A DNA stretch of 64,000 nucleotides, from NCBI GenBank assembly GCA_023053685.1, contig JALIGW010000058.1:129001-193000 (forward strand), read 5' to 3'. Position numbers and translations under genes: made by a program. This DNA comes from Diadophis punctatus similis (lineage: Eukaryota; Chordata; Lepidosauria; Squamata; Dipsadidae). Shown one piece after another: positions 20,960 to 32,737 of this stretch; the first letter of the stretch is position 1; each line of letters begins with the position of its first letter. The notes beneath the pieces are model-generated. The model was not told where the DNA came from. It worked only from the letters and a program-made list of their open reading frames with translations, and made no database searches.

Positions 20960-22860
20960 TGCTGCCTGAGCCTGCTGGCCTGTGCGGCTCCACGGAGCAG
21001 GACCAGGGATGAGGGTAATGCCTCCCTCAGGAGGTGGCTGGCTCAGCATGGCCAGCCCAGAAGGATCCCTCTCCTCTCGAAGGAGAAGACGGAGAAGGGA
21101 GGACGTAGCTGGCAGGCCGCTCAGATCACTGGACCCACCGGTCACCCTGTTGTTGGGGTGACCCCATCTGATCTCTCTGCCATCTTTTCAGATCCAGAAG
21201 AGCCTTCTGAGAACCCCAGGGCTTTCAGCCCTTGAACCACAACTCATCCTAGCCCACCAGGGAGCCTTTCGTGCACTGGTTATGGCAGCCTAGTGGGTAG
21301 GACGGAGCAGGCCAGGGTGCACCTTCAGTTCCTTCCACAAAGGCAAGTGAGCCAACTCAGCCCGCAAAGGATAAAGAGGAGGCTGGTGCTCCTGGGGCCA
21401 TGACACGGAGGGGATCAGAGGTTGTTTTTCAGCTGGAGAGCCGCTTAGCATGTCACCTGCAGAGAGGAGCCCCCCCAAGGGGATGGAGGAGGGGCCAGGG
21501 CCAGGCGCCCTTCTGCAGAGCTTGGCCGGCTTGCAAGAGCTCCGTGGGCTCCCCAGTTGGCTGAGGAGGCATCTGGAGGACTTAGGTTAAATGCAAAGAG
21601 TTGCACACTGGCACACAAAAAATAATTCAAGATTCACATATATTATCGGTGGATTTTAACTGATGGCATTTAATCAAGGAAAGAATCTCAGAATCATAGC
21701 GAGCCCTCCCCCCCAATCCCTTTGTGGGGCAACCAATCCTACAGGTTGGAGGCAGCCGCTCCGCATGCCCACCTGGACAGGGTCTGCTGCTTCTGGTCCC
21801 GCCTGCCTCCCTTCCCCACAGACTTTTCTCCTGGGCATGAAACCCACCCTGGTTCTGCAGCACTCCTGCTGCGGGCCTGGCTGCTCTTCCATGCCTGGCT
21901 AGCCCTGGAATCGGCACAGCCCCTGAAGCCAGAACTTTCCATGGGGAGAACCTGGGCCAGGAGGCTGGGAAGAGCTTCCCACGAAGGAAAGACCAGACCA
22001 GCCCCTCGTCCTTCAGGCGCTTTCCCACGGTGGGTGGGTTTCCCTCCTGCAAGGGAGCCTTCCTTAGGTCCAGCTGTGGCCTCCCTCACTGGCCCCATTT
22101 GGGCAGCAGCCGGCAGTTTACCTCCTCTCCTTCGGTCAGCGGCCCACCAAAGGTCATCCCACAATGCAGCCTTCTTGAAAAAGAAAAGATTGAAAAGGGC
22201 GGCCTGACACACACACAACCCAAATACACAAAAAGAACTCTCAGCCAGATTTACTGCATGGCCCTGGAGCATGTACAGAGTTGCAGCCTGACCAAAGCTT
22301 GGAGTTTCAGAGCAACGTGCTGAGGGCCCCTCTGCCCAGCATCTTCCCCCAGGCCCAAGAGTCAAGGGCCTTTCCTATGGCCCCCCACCAGCCCCCCCAC
22401 CAGCTCAGCCGCCATGGCCAGCCGTCTGTGCCGGGTGGTGGTAGGGAAGTGGGCAAGGTCTGAAAGGGCAGCCTGAGAAGGGGGGGGAGGTCCCTGCAGC
22501 TGCTGCCCTCCTGGCCTGTGTTGGTGCAGCTTCTCCCATCGCCCATGGCCTCCAGGTGCCAGTCCTGGACAAGCTGGCGGAGTGTGATGTGCGTGTCAGG
22601 AAAGAAGCCAGGTGAGAGGCCTGAGGCCGCCGGCCACAATCGCTGGGCAGCATCCTCCCAAGTGGAGAGCAGGCTGACTGCCTAGGTCATTGCTCCCCTG
22701 CACTGTCTTCCTCCATGTGTGGGACAAACACTCCCATCATCCCCAGCCACACACACCCAGCTTTGCCTTGAAGCCTTGAGTACATCTTGGACCAGCCCTT
22801 GAGCCACGTGTTTCTGCAGCGGCCCTCAGGCTGATGGTCAAGGAAGGCCGCACATCCCCT
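20960..22860. other. Intergenic; contains second copy of the duplicated block
   Basis: No gene or mobile element recognised apart from 22541-22653, the partner of 20687-20800. Confidence 0.5.
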
Positions 22861-22870
22861 GGGGCTTCCC

Positions 22871-22999
22871 CTTCCTTCCTTCCTTCCTTCCTTCCTTCCT
22901 TCCTTCCTTCCTTCCTTCCTTCCTTCCTTCCTTCCTTCCTTCCTTCCTTCTTTTCTTTTCTTTTCTTTTCTTTTCTTTTCTTTTCTTTTCTTTCTTTTT
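22871..22999. repeat. (TTCC)n then (TTTTC)n polypyrimidine tract
   Basis: About 80 bp of TTCC units pass into about 45 bp of TTTTC units, a strand-asymmetric mirror-type tract. Confidence 0.97.
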
Positions 23000-23885
23000 G
23001 TTGATTCTTAAGAAAGGCCAGGCCGAGGGAGAGGCCCAGTCTTTTCAGAAGGCTTCTGAGCTGCTGAAGGAGGGGAAAGGACCAGGCCGCCTTGCACAAC
23101 CCGTCAGGAAGCCACAAGCAGCAGCAGCAGCAGCAGCGCAGGAGCATCTGGCAGCCGCTTGGCAGGGGTTCAGCCGGCTGTTCCGTGGCTGTTCCGTGGC
23201 ACTGGGACAGGGAAGAGAAGCGAGGCAGGGATGGGCATGTCCTCACTGGCTGACCGCTTTCCTCACCAGAGGTCTTGCAACAGGCAAGGGGAAGCCACGC
23301 ATGGAGGAGAAAGGGGAGGGGGGGGCTTCACACACTTGGCCACAGGGAGGGGAGGCAATGAAGGGATGGCCTTTTTTCACCAATATTAATAACTCCAAGG
23401 AAGGGCCTGGCCACTAGCAGCGGGGGGGGGGTCTTCTTCACCCCAGGTGGGAGATTTACCTGAAGGTGAGGGAACTAAGAAAGAGGCAGCTCAGGGTTAT
23501 AGTTAAAGGTGCTGGGCTAGGAGATCTGTCACCCTGGAACAGAAACTTGCTGGGTAACCCGGGGTCTCTCTGTCTGTCTCCCTCCCACCCCCTCTCTCTC
23601 CCACCCCCTCTCTCTCCCTCACACACCCACACACAGAGCAAGGGGTGCTGCAGTGGTCGTAAGTGTGAAAACTGGTCATAAGCTGCTTTTTCCAGTGCTG
23701 TTGTAACTTCAAACTGAAACTTCCTGTATTAAGACTGGAGTGGGGTCTGGCAGAGGGAAGGGGAAACCAGGGAACGAGGGGCCAGGGTCCTGCTCCCAGG
23801 GCAGCCTTTGATCTCTGGGGCAGCTGTCCTGAGCGGAACCGCAGTCCATCGCCCCATCTCTGGGGTGCCCTTTTCAGAAACCACA
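23000..23885. other. Intergenic with a SINE-like trace
   Basis: AGTTAAAGGTGCTGGGCTAG at about 23501-23520 resembles the head of a squamate tRNA-derived SINE. Otherwise nothing is recognised. Confidence 0.4.
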
Positions 23886-23889
23886 TCTT

Positions 23890-24290
23890 GCGGGGGAGGG
23901 GGGGAAATCCCTGAGGATTGGAAGGTGTCTTGGGGGGGGGTCACCTAGTCCAATCTCCTGTCCAGCAGAGGATCCTCGGTCTGTCCTGGACAAACGGCTG
24001 CCCCACCCTTTCTTGGAACCGGCACTTTCACAACTCGGGGAGCCAGCCAGGCTGTCCCACCGCCCACCGGGCAGTTTCTCTTGACATGGTTTCTGGTTTG
24101 AGCTCCTTCTGTAAAGCTCCTCCCTCTGCCGCTGATGATTCTGGTCTTACTATCTGGTGTTCTGCGGAATGAACCCACCCGCTCCACCCCCTAGAATAGA
24201 CCTCCAAGCGTTGGAAGACTGCTAGCCCATCTCCTTTCAGCCGTCTCTTTCTTGGGCTAAGCAAACCATGAGTCAACTCTCGAAACGACT
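23890..24290 (-). mobile_element. Old CR1 3' fragment, antisense
   Basis: TCACCTAGTCCAATCTCCTG and the following text are an old CR1 3' end read in antisense. CR1-like text resumes after the LTR at about 24660. Confidence 0.55.
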
Positions 24291-24379
24291 TTAGCTGAAG
24301 CCATCATTTTCTCGCTTCGTTTCTTAGTTGCCGTGCACATGGGGGGGGAGACCTATGGGGTGTAGAATGTTTTCCTCTG

Positions 24380-24642
24380 AAGCTCCTGACGTAACAGTGA
24401 TAAGGCTCCTGAGAACCAAGGTCAGCTCAACAGTCAGAGGGAGTGCCAAGAGGCTCATCACCTGCCTGGTTGGTTAACGTGACCTGTGACACTAGGGGGG
24501 TTGGGTAGTATCTGTTCCTTTAATTATACTAGAGTGTGGAAATTATTCAGAGTTGGTTTCACATTTGAACGTGCCAATATGATGTACCCAATAAATGAGC
24601 ACTTTCAGAAAAGCTACCCTCTCAGAGTCCTGAATTGATTGG
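24380..24642 (+). mobile_element. Solo LTR-like element, copy 1
   Basis: The end region has GTGCCAATATGA, an AATAAA at about 24591, TCTCAGAGTCCTGAATTG and a final TCAGAACCA. These blocks and CTCCTGAGAACCAAGGTCA near the start are shared with 28532-28831. No adjacent coding region is visible. Endogenous retrovirus or Gypsy origin cannot be told apart. Confidence 0.55.
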
Positions 24643-24659
24643 GATCATTACTCAGAACC

Positions 24660-25279
24660 ACCTTCCTGTCCTTCTGAGCCCCCTCCCCATCCTCTTCTCT
24701 GTGCTGTCTCTGGTTCTCAGCCCCCTTTTTGGGTTGTGGAGACTAGACCTGGACACCATATTTCAGCAGCGGAGAGCAAAACAATCACGTCCTTCGATCT
24801 TGGCATTGTAACATCTCTTGATGCAACCCAAGGCGACACAGGCCTTTTGGCAGTTGCAGCTTATTGCTGGCTCATACTTAATTTATGGCCTATCCAGATC
24901 CTTTTCACAAGTGCTGCTGCTAAGCCAGGCATTGCTATCTTGTACTTGGTGTGTTTGCTTTTTCCCCCATTAAGTGCAGAATCTTACATTTCCCAACAAC
25001 GAACAAAATTTGGTGGATAAGACCCAGTCTGTCAAGATTCTTTTGAACCTTGAATCAATCTTCTGAGGTGCTAGCAGCTCCTCCCAGCTTTGTGTCACCC
25101 ACGAATTTTGTAAGCGTTCTTTCTACTCCCTGATCTAAGTCCTGTATGAAGATGCTGAAGGAGGGTAGTGAGCTCAGGGCAAGACTCTGAGGAACCCCAC
25201 CGTGGGGCTCCCTCCAGGCAGAGACAGACCCTTCAAGGCTTATGGGCTGGCTACACTTCTTCAGCAATTGCAAACCCAT
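24660..25279 (-). mobile_element. Old CR1 RT fragment, antisense
   Basis: The minus-strand reading gives GVPQ.., FSIFIQDLDQGVERTLTKF and DTKLGGAAST, a degraded CR1 RT catalytic block. The part nearer 24700 is the region downstream of the RT. Confidence 0.7.
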
Positions 25280-25363
25280 TGAGAAATGAGACCTTCTGTT
25301 TCACACTCCTTCAGTTTATCAAGAAGGGGGGGGGGTGTATCTATTTTATCAAACGCCCTGCAC

Positions 25364-25643
25364 GTAGTCCTCATTTACCAACTACCTTGTTTAGTGACCA
25401 TTCAAAGTTATGGCAGTGTGAAAAAAAGCTTTATGACCAATTCCTGCATTTGCAACCGATGCAGAGTCCCCCAGGGCCACATGGTCACCATAGGTGGCTT
25501 CATAACTGGCTTCTGGCAAGCAGAATTAATGGAAAATGCACAAGTAAAATCACGAGCCACGGCCATTTGATGTTTCGTTTAGCAACTATGCTGCTTAGCA
25601 ACAGAGTTGCTGGCCCCAGATGTGGTCATTAAGCGAGGACTAC
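25364..25643. mobile_element. Ancient MITE-like repeat
   Basis: GTAGTCCTC at the left and GAGGACTAC at the right form terminal inverted repeats. The interior has the CTTAGCAACAGAGTTGC-type text seen in a dispersed squamate repeat. No clear target duplication. Confidence 0.5.
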
Positions 25644-25919
25644 TATTATTGAAGAATAAAGAACCTACTTCCACCCCATTCCCTTGGTCCACCAATCATC
25701 TCATTGTGTCAAAGAAAGCAATTCGTTGCATGACCTCTTTGTAATACCGCATCCAGGTTGGTTCCCAGTAAACCCCTTGTGCCTCTCTAAGGCTTGCAAA
25801 CCTATTCCTTTACCAGATTTTCTAGGATTTCCCAGGTATCGACACTGAGCTGTAAAAGGGCAAAGAAATAAAAGGTGAAGGGAGAAGTAGAAAAAATAAT
25901 CACAGATCAGAATTATTAA
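25644..25919. other. Intergenic, nothing recognised
   Basis: AT-rich, no open frame of note. Confidence 0.5.
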
Positions 25920-26760
25920 CGTATTTTTTGGCGTATAAGACGCACCTTTTTGCCCCCAAAAAGAGGGTGGAAATGTCGGTGCGTCTTATACACCGAATAC
26001 AGCAAATTTTAGCCTCCCGAAGCCCCGCCCCCGCATCCAATTTTTGCAAAAAATGGGCCGTTTTTTTGCAAAAATGGGGGGGTTTGCCTCCCCCCGCCCC
26101 CTAGGAGTGCTCTGCTGGCTTCCCAGATCCTTTGCATGCCCTGTTTTTGCAAAAAAAAAAGAGCGAAAAACGGGCCGCTTTTTGCAAAAATTGGGGCATT
26201 TTTGCCTTCCCCCACCCCCTAGGAGTCCACTGCAGGCTTCCCAGATCCGCTGTATGCCCCGTTTTTGCAAAAAAAAAATGAGTGAAAAACAGGCATTTTT
26301 TGCAAAAATTGGGGCGCATTTGCCTTCTAATTACCCCATCTAGCATGACTGGAGGAGGAATTCTGGGAGTTGAAGTCCACTAGTCTTAAAGCTGTCAAGT
26401 TTGAAGACCCCTGGGTTAGGGGTTAGGGGTGCAAGGGTCTTCAAATTTGGCAAGTTTAAGACTTGTGGACTTCAACTCCCATTCCTGAGCTAGCATGACT
26501 GCAGGAGGAATTCTGGGAGTTGAAGTCCACTAGTCTTAAAGCTGTCAAGTTTGAAGTTTGTAAAAAGTATACATGGTTGTAAAAAGTGTACATGGTTGTA
26601 AAAAGTATACATGGTTGTAAAAAGTATTCTGCTACACTGGTATTTTATTAAATAATATATTACTACACCATTTGGTTCAGAATACTTTTTTCCTTGTTTT
26701 CCTCCTCTAAAATCTAGGTGCGTCTTATACTCCGGTGCGTCTTATACTCCGAAAAATACG
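25920..26760. mobile_element. DNA-transposon-like element with CGTATTTTT ends and internal tandem repeats
   Basis: The left end CGTATTTTTTGGCGTATAAG is mirrored by CTTATACTCCGAAAAATACG at the right, and GTGCGTCTTATA is repeated inside both ends. The interior holds about 2.5 tandem units of roughly 120 bp (26040-26330; TTTTTGCAAAAA and TTCCCAGATCC in each), two direct copies of a 60-bp block (26345 and 26493) and four short GTAAAAAGTATACATGGTT units. No transposase frame. Superfamily unresolved. Confidence 0.6.
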
Positions 26761-27332
26761 GTAATTAAATATTGACACAGTGGCTGGCCTTCTAGCTTTC
26801 AAGTCCACATCTGTGGCAGAAGAGGAAATGTTCCTGAACACCTTTTGGGTATGGCCGTTTCTGCTGAGAGATTGCACACTTGATAGTTCTGTGCTTGTGT
26901 ACCCAAGCAAAGTGCGATGGGGCTGACAGCTGATGACAACCTGCCCATTGGGAATGAGGAAACGTGCGGTTGTCAGGTTGCCAAAGCAAAGCAACAAAGG
27001 CAGGTCAGCTCTTGACTTTGGGTCTCTTCCTGCATCAGGGACGTCGGCTGAGATGGCCTCCTGACCGAGGGTCTGAAGCCACTTCTGAATGGTATCCTTG
27101 CAGGGATCGGAGGTGGGAGCTACAGGTGACAAGTCAGGTTATTGTATTGTCTTCTGACTTTCTGGAGCCATTTTCTCCCCCTTTCCCTCATGTTTATTCC
27201 TGAAAATCGGAGAGGCCCGGATGATGTGACAGGTGTTCCAGTCTGAACAAACTGATTGTGGGAGCAACTTGAACACGTGTGGCTGTGACACGGGGGCTTG
27301 CCTAGAAACAATGTGTCTGGACGAAAGCTTAT
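26761..27332. other. Intergenic, nothing recognised
   Basis: Several frames of 65-135 codons exist but none resembles a known domain. Confidence 0.45.
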
Positions 27333-27340
27333 GCTGGGTC

Positions 27341-27687
27341 CAGGGATGGGTGCTAACTTACCTCGCTGGCAGTTCACTTCCTCCTGTGCCGCGTGTTCAC
27401 GCATGCTTTAGGCACGCGCACATGTGCAGTGGCGAATTTTTTTTTTTAATCGAAAAAAATAAGTCAAAAAGAAGATGGTGACGCATGAGCAGTGCTGGAA
27501 ATTCAGCTTCTGCGCATGCTCAGAAGAAGAAAAAAAACCAGAAAAAATCCCCCCCCCCAAAAAAAATTTCAAAAAAAAGATGGCAGCGTCCACAGACCGG
27601 CACCGACTGAACCGGTTCCGTGATGTCATCGTGACATCGCCAGCGGGTTGCTACCGGTTCAGGCGAACTGGGAGGAACCCACCTCAG
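27341..27687. mobile_element. hAT MITE C (347 bp), 8-bp target duplication
   Basis: The ends are CAGGGATGGGT and AACCCACCTCAG. Perfect GCTGGGTC repeats lie at 27333-27340 and 27688-27695. It shares termini and a CTTCTGCGCATGC core with MITEs A (55699) and B (56847). Confidence 0.88.
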
Positions 27688-27699
27688 GCTGGGTCCCTG

Positions 27700-28530
27700 G
27701 ATGCGAACCGGGAGATGTAAGCATGTGTGAACATCGGTTTCTGACAGAGAGCAGCGTTTGTGTGTCCATCAGGCATTTTCAAAAGAGCGGCCAGAAAATG
27801 AACCTTTTGCAACGGGTGACCAGGCGCCCCTGAGCGACAAGGGAACGTTCCTGACGGAAGGCGCTTGCAGAACCAGTTACAGAGGAACAGAAGCAACAGA
27901 AGGGCAAGAGGGGTTATCCGTGCCAGTTCTAAGGGAATGTGCTTGGCAATGCGGTATTGAACACAGGAGCTAAAGTAAGTTGGAAAATCAAAAACATATT
28001 GCTTTTAGGGTTAACTGTTGCCCACCCTACAGATAGATTGTTTGCTTATTTACAGATCTCTTGTGGCTGCCTGTCTCACAGAGCGATTCTAAGCCACTCA
28101 GAACGTTCAGTGCAGCTCACACAGTGGTGGTACAACTCAGTGAATGGCACAGGTGCCAGCTGCAGTCTTTGAGGAAGTCCCATGCAGAGCACATCACAGA
28201 AGACCAAACAGGAGGAGACTAAGGATGAGTGACCCTAAGGTCTCCTGGTCCAGGCAGGCATGGGTGCAAGAGGAATTTGTGGAAGGGAACCCCTGGACAC
28301 AGGTGCCACCTGCTCTTCCAGGAGAAGCCACAAGTCTCGAGGACCTCCAGATGGTTCTCACGTTCCCTATTCAGAGTCAAAGATGTCAACTATCCTGGCT
28401 CGGGGGATGGGGGTGGGGCAAAAACCCAGAGCCACTCTTCTTGTCAGGCCTGGAAACCATCTTGGGCATTGGATCTTCAGGCCTGCCAGATTTGGTGCTG
28501 AGGGAAACTGGGAGGAGGGATTGTGTGATT
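27700..28530. other. Intergenic or unidentified retroelement interior
   Basis: Open frames at 28144-28536 and 28260-28775 on the plus strand run into the LTR-like element. They match nothing I know and could be the end of an internal region. Confidence 0.35.
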
Positions 28531-28531
28531 G

Positions 28532-28831
28532 TGTGAGATATAGTCATAATAACATTCCTTTCTCCGAGAGTCAAGGTCACTCTGCCCTGCACCTGGAGGG
28601 GTGTACCTGGGAGGTATCTCCAGTTGGGACGGTGCGTGGATTGGACAATGTGATGGACATGTTGGTGCTGAGGCAGGGACTTGGACTTTCTTTTGGGTGT
28701 GGAAAACCGGAAGCTTTCAGATTCGGGTTTTCCCAGATGTGCCAATATGACATCTCTAATAAAATGGAACTTTGAGGAACTTCAACCCTCGGAGTCTTCT
28801 TTCGTTGGGGGTGTTACTTGGAACCCTGACA
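28532..28831 (+). mobile_element. Solo LTR-like element, copy 2
   Basis: It starts TGTGAGATATAG and ends ACCCTGACA. It contains GTGCCAATATGA, then AATAAA (about 28759), then CTCGGAGTCTTC, the order expected of an LTR R/U5 region. Related to 24380-24642. Confidence 0.6.
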
Positions 28832-28834
28832 CTT

Positions 28835-30740
28835 GTCTTGCTAGAATTGAGTTGAAGCTGGTTCCTGCCTTCTCCTCCCTGCCCCCCCCCCCCATCAATC
28901 TTTTCTAGAAGAGGAAGGCTGGAGACTGGATAAAGTTATTCAGTACTGACGGTCTCTTGAGAAAGGGCTGCACCATTGCCTCCTTTGAGACAAATGCTAC
29001 CATTCCCTCCCTTCCAGAGGCATTAGCCACTGCTTGGACCCAACCCGGTGCCACTTCTCGGTGGCAAGGGGGGGGGCCTTGATGGAGCAGGAGGAGCCTG
29101 GGCCCAGAGGCTCAGCTCACAGCACCTCTTCCTCAGGATGGCAGGCTCAACCTCCTCCCAGATAACCAAGATAGGATGTGCCTCGGCCACTTCCAGGGTA
29201 GCAGAAGATATTTCTTCAAAAAGCAATGGCATCTCTTTCAAAGCATACGGAGGCTACTGTAGTAGTGATTGTCAAGGCATCTATTGGCCGACAAGCTCTG
29301 CCAAGTAGACTTACAGGAAACCTCTGGGCCGTCCTGCTGACAGCTTTCTCGGTCACTCTATGATAGCAAAGACGTCAGATCTGTGAGGAAGGGCAGGTTC
29401 CAGCTGAGGGTCATGAGAAATCCCAAACAGCAGTTAGAGCAGGTCCGCAGTGGAGTTCTCGGCCCAGGTGGGGGTCTCTCAGCAACATTTGGACCATGCA
29501 GGTGGCAGGAGATTGGACTTGATGGGCCCCTTCAAACTCTACCATTCCCTGTTGGGCAGAGAAGGGCTTTTGGGGACAGAAAGTCTCATTACGGGTCTTC
29601 CGTGCCCAGGCTGGGCATCTGCAGGGCTATGTGAACAGCCGGGGTTTTCTGTCTCTGGAACGTGGTGGGCAGCACTCTCGGGCATTTCTCTGGGGCTGGG
29701 AACCCCTCATTGTCATTGTCAGGGCCTCAGAGACTGACTTCCCCCTCCGTGCTATGACCCTTCTGTCAGGGGGACTCGCCCCCAAGGAGATATGGGCAAG
29801 CTTAAATCCATAGAGGTTTAGCCTGGGATTAATATGGCGCCCATGGTTGGTTTGTTGGCTTTGCCATTTCAGAAAGGAAAGAGGCTTGAAGAGGCAGCCC
29901 CTCGGTTCCCCTTGGCAGGTCAGTGACCTGTGATTGTGACTTTGCTCTCTTCCCCCTGCAGGATTCACTCCGCTCCATCCAGCCGTCTGCACTGCCTGGA
30001 TGTGATGTCCTACAGAGCCCTGTGAAATAGGCGGGCCTTTAACAACGGCCCAAATGCCGCTCGGCTCCGGGCACTCAGCAGCGGTTCTGGAAAGCCCCAT
30101 AGAGGAGCCCTGAGGGGAAAGCCCGGGGGACAGATAGCCCGGCCCTGGATGGCAGCAGAGCCAGCAGCAGCAAAGCTCAAAGCCCACCACTGAAGGAGAT
30201 GCCCTTGACTCCCCCTCCCCACTGCTGCCACAAAATAAGCCGCTCTGAAGCAAGACAAGAGCTCTGGGGACCAGGCTGCCAGCACAGGAGGGAGGTGGCC
30301 CCAACCTGGGGTCCAGGGGGCCCGGCTGATCCGACTCAGCCTGGAATGCTAGCAAATCTTGGAGCTTGATGTGGTGGAGGGCAGCCACCCCTCGCATGCC
30401 AGCTTCTTGATGCGAAGGGAGTCTACCTTTCGCCGGCACAGAGCGCTCAAGGTGTGCTGGCAAAGAGCGGAAGGCAGGGACTTCCCACTAGAACCCCCCC
30501 CATCCCCCTTCCTTGCTGAATCCGAGGCACACACTCCCCACCTGTCCAAGGGGGGGGGGGACAAAGTGCAGCTGCTCCTGAGTCTTCAAAGTCTGTCTGT
30601 GTGCATGTGTGCATGTGTGTGCACGTGCCTATGTGCACGCATATGGCAGGAAATATATGGATAGCAGCAGTGAGGATATATAGGAAGAACACAGAGTGAT
30701 AGGATACACAGACGATGGAGATCTGTGGTCAATTTTGTCA
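28835..30740. other. Intergenic with one old CR1 3' trace
   Basis: GGAGATTGGACTTGATGGGC at about 29510 looks like an old CR1 3' end. No gene recognised; the 278-codon minus frame at 29627-30463 has no recognisable domain. Confidence 0.4.
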
Positions 30741-30859
30741 GGTATAAGAAATTCAAGAAGTTCTATGTTAAATTATGTTACATTTTAGAATAGTTTGGTT
30801 CATGAAAATAAAATAAGTATTCTCTATTTTAATATCTAGGGCATTTATCCAATCAAGCG

Positions 30860-30957
30860 GTGTATTCTGTTGTATGCCGCCCTGAGTCCTACGGGATTGG
30901 GCGGCTTATAAGAACAAACAAACAAACAAACAAACAAATAAATAAATAAATAAATTT
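30860..30957 (+). mobile_element. L2 3' terminus with (AAAC)n/(AAAT)n tail
   Basis: The CCGCCCTGAGTCCTACGGGA / TTGGGCGGC stem and the A-rich tetranucleotide tail are the same as the end of L2-A. Confidence 0.85.
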
Positions 30958-31377
30958 GTTACCTGGGGAACATCTGCTTTTCCTCCTGAAAAACTCTCAG
31001 GTAGCAGCCAGCCACTACGTGATCCGATGTCTGCTGGGGGGGGGGGTGCAGTCTCCTTCTGGGGTGGGGGGGATCCTCTGCTCCATCTATATAGAGTCTC
31101 GGCAGATGCCCTTTCAGGTGTGAATCCTATTCAAAGTTTTCCAGCACTGCTGGGTGGTATCAAAACCCACTAATTTTTGTTTCGAGTCAGTCATATTTTT
31201 CCCAGAGTTTGGTTGTTTGATGATCCAGTTTTCTTTCCACTCGAATTTTACATCAAACTTAGTGTTATGCAACTGCTGTGCAGATATCCGGGGCAGGGTG
31301 GGGGATGGGAATGTTTCCTGTATTTAAGCCTTCCAATTGATATCTATGGAGATTCTCCGTCATCCAGGTCATGGTTG

Positions 31378-31597
31378 TCCCAAAGGTGCTTTTTCAAGAG
31401 ACAACTGCACTTTCTTGGTTTTTCTTTGAAGACGTTTCGCTTCTCATCCAAGAAGCTTCTTCAGCTCTGACTGGATGGAATCCTTCCCTTCTTCTCCATC
31501 CAGTCAGAGCTGAAGAAGCTTCTTGGATGAGAAGCGAAACGTCTTCAAAGAAAAACCAAGAAAGTCCTGTTGCCTCTTGAAAAAGCACTTTTGGGAC
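31378..31597. repeat. Large inverted repeat, about 102-bp arms, 15-bp loop
   Basis: The left arm 31378-31479 and right arm 31495-31597 are reverse complements with only a few differences. Both carry GAAGACGTTTCGCTTCTCAT and CCAAGAAGCTTCTTCAGCTC. Part of the arm recurs at 17885-17996. Confidence 0.93.
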
Positions 31598-31609
31598 TTC
31601 CAGTTGATA

Positions 31610-32465
31610 GATGTGGCATAACAGAGTGCACCGGCAGTTGTGGGTTACTGACAATTCTTTTGTACACTCTGAGAAGCGCACCTTGTTGTGGTAAGTCTGG
31701 TGGGACAATTGGACTCAGCCAGGTGGGTTCATGACCCGCCCTACATTGTTCAGCCGGGCAGCCCGTTTATCTGGCTCACCTGGACAGGGCCCAATCTTCA
31801 GCTGCGGAGCACAGCAGCCCCGATGCGGAGGATCTGAGCGGAGAGGCAGAGGCTCCCCGTTTAGCTCCACATCATTTATGGAGTCTGTTGTTTCTAATAT
31901 TAATTTCTGCTGGTGTTTTTTATAGTAGAGAGTTTGGTCCAGCATTACACTGAGGCCTTTTGGGAAAGGGCTGTAAGGCAATAGGACCAATAGCACATAG
32001 CTTCTGTTCTGCTCTTGCTTGGGATGAGCCTCGGGTCAGCGAAGACCTTCCCCGGAGCTTCTGGGAGGGAGGGAGGGAGGGAGGGAGGCAGGGACTGGTC
32101 AACGTCCTCCCTACATCTCTCTGGGGCTGCTAGGCCAGGTCGTCCTAAGCCTGGGCAAACATCCATCCTTTGGCATCTGGCATGTCAGGTATTGACCAAG
32201 TGGGAGCCAGCACAGAGCCCTGTGCCAGGCCATTATTTAATCTTCTCACCTTGCTTCTTCCCCTCCCATGATTATTTGCCCGTCCTGCCATTATTATGAT
32301 TAATAAGATGGATGGCCTTTTTGGCATGGGAAAATTGCCTGTACTTTGTACAATAAGCCTTCCTAACAGGCTGTGACCACAAAAACTATGGTGAGTGCCT
32401 GGGCAAGTCCCTTCCGTTCCCTTGGCCAGGGTTTCTGGAGGCGAATTTCCTCCTTCTCCCTGGGG
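31610..32465. other. Intergenic, nothing recognised
   Basis: A short GGGA run at 32065-32090; no gene. Confidence 0.45.
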
Positions 32466-32469
32466 CTGG

Positions 32470-32592
32470 GAGAGAGGGGATGCCCCAAGGTCACCCAGCT
32501 GGCTTTCATGCCCAAGGCAGAACTCGAACTCACCATCTCCCGGCTCCTAGCCTGTTGCCGTAACCACTACATAGAACTGGCTCTCCAACCAG
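32470..32592 (-). mobile_element. tRNA-derived SINE fragment, antisense
   Basis: CCCAAGGTCACCCAGCTGGC and GAACTCACCATCTCC..GTAACCACTA are the antisense body and B/A-box head of the squamate tRNA-derived SINE also seen at 34957. Confidence 0.7.
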
Positions 32593-32652
32593 GATAAGGG
32601 CCCTGGAAATCCCCAGGCAAGGCAGGAAGGGAAGCATCCCTTCCTTTCCCAG

Positions 32653-32655
<3 letters not shown>

Positions 32656-32735
<80 letters not shown>
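32656..32735. repeat. (CA)n microsatellite, about 80 bp
   Basis: Uninterrupted CA dinucleotides. Confidence 0.98.

Positions 32736-32737
<2 letters not shown>

Noticed and set aside
20876..23246. Long low-complexity frames over CA and TTCC tracts
   Set aside because: Microsatellites are open in several frames; the proteins are dipeptide or tetrapeptide repeats.
26405..26440. TTAGGG-like repeats as interstitial telomere (also at 44426)
   Set aside because: Only two imperfect units at each place.
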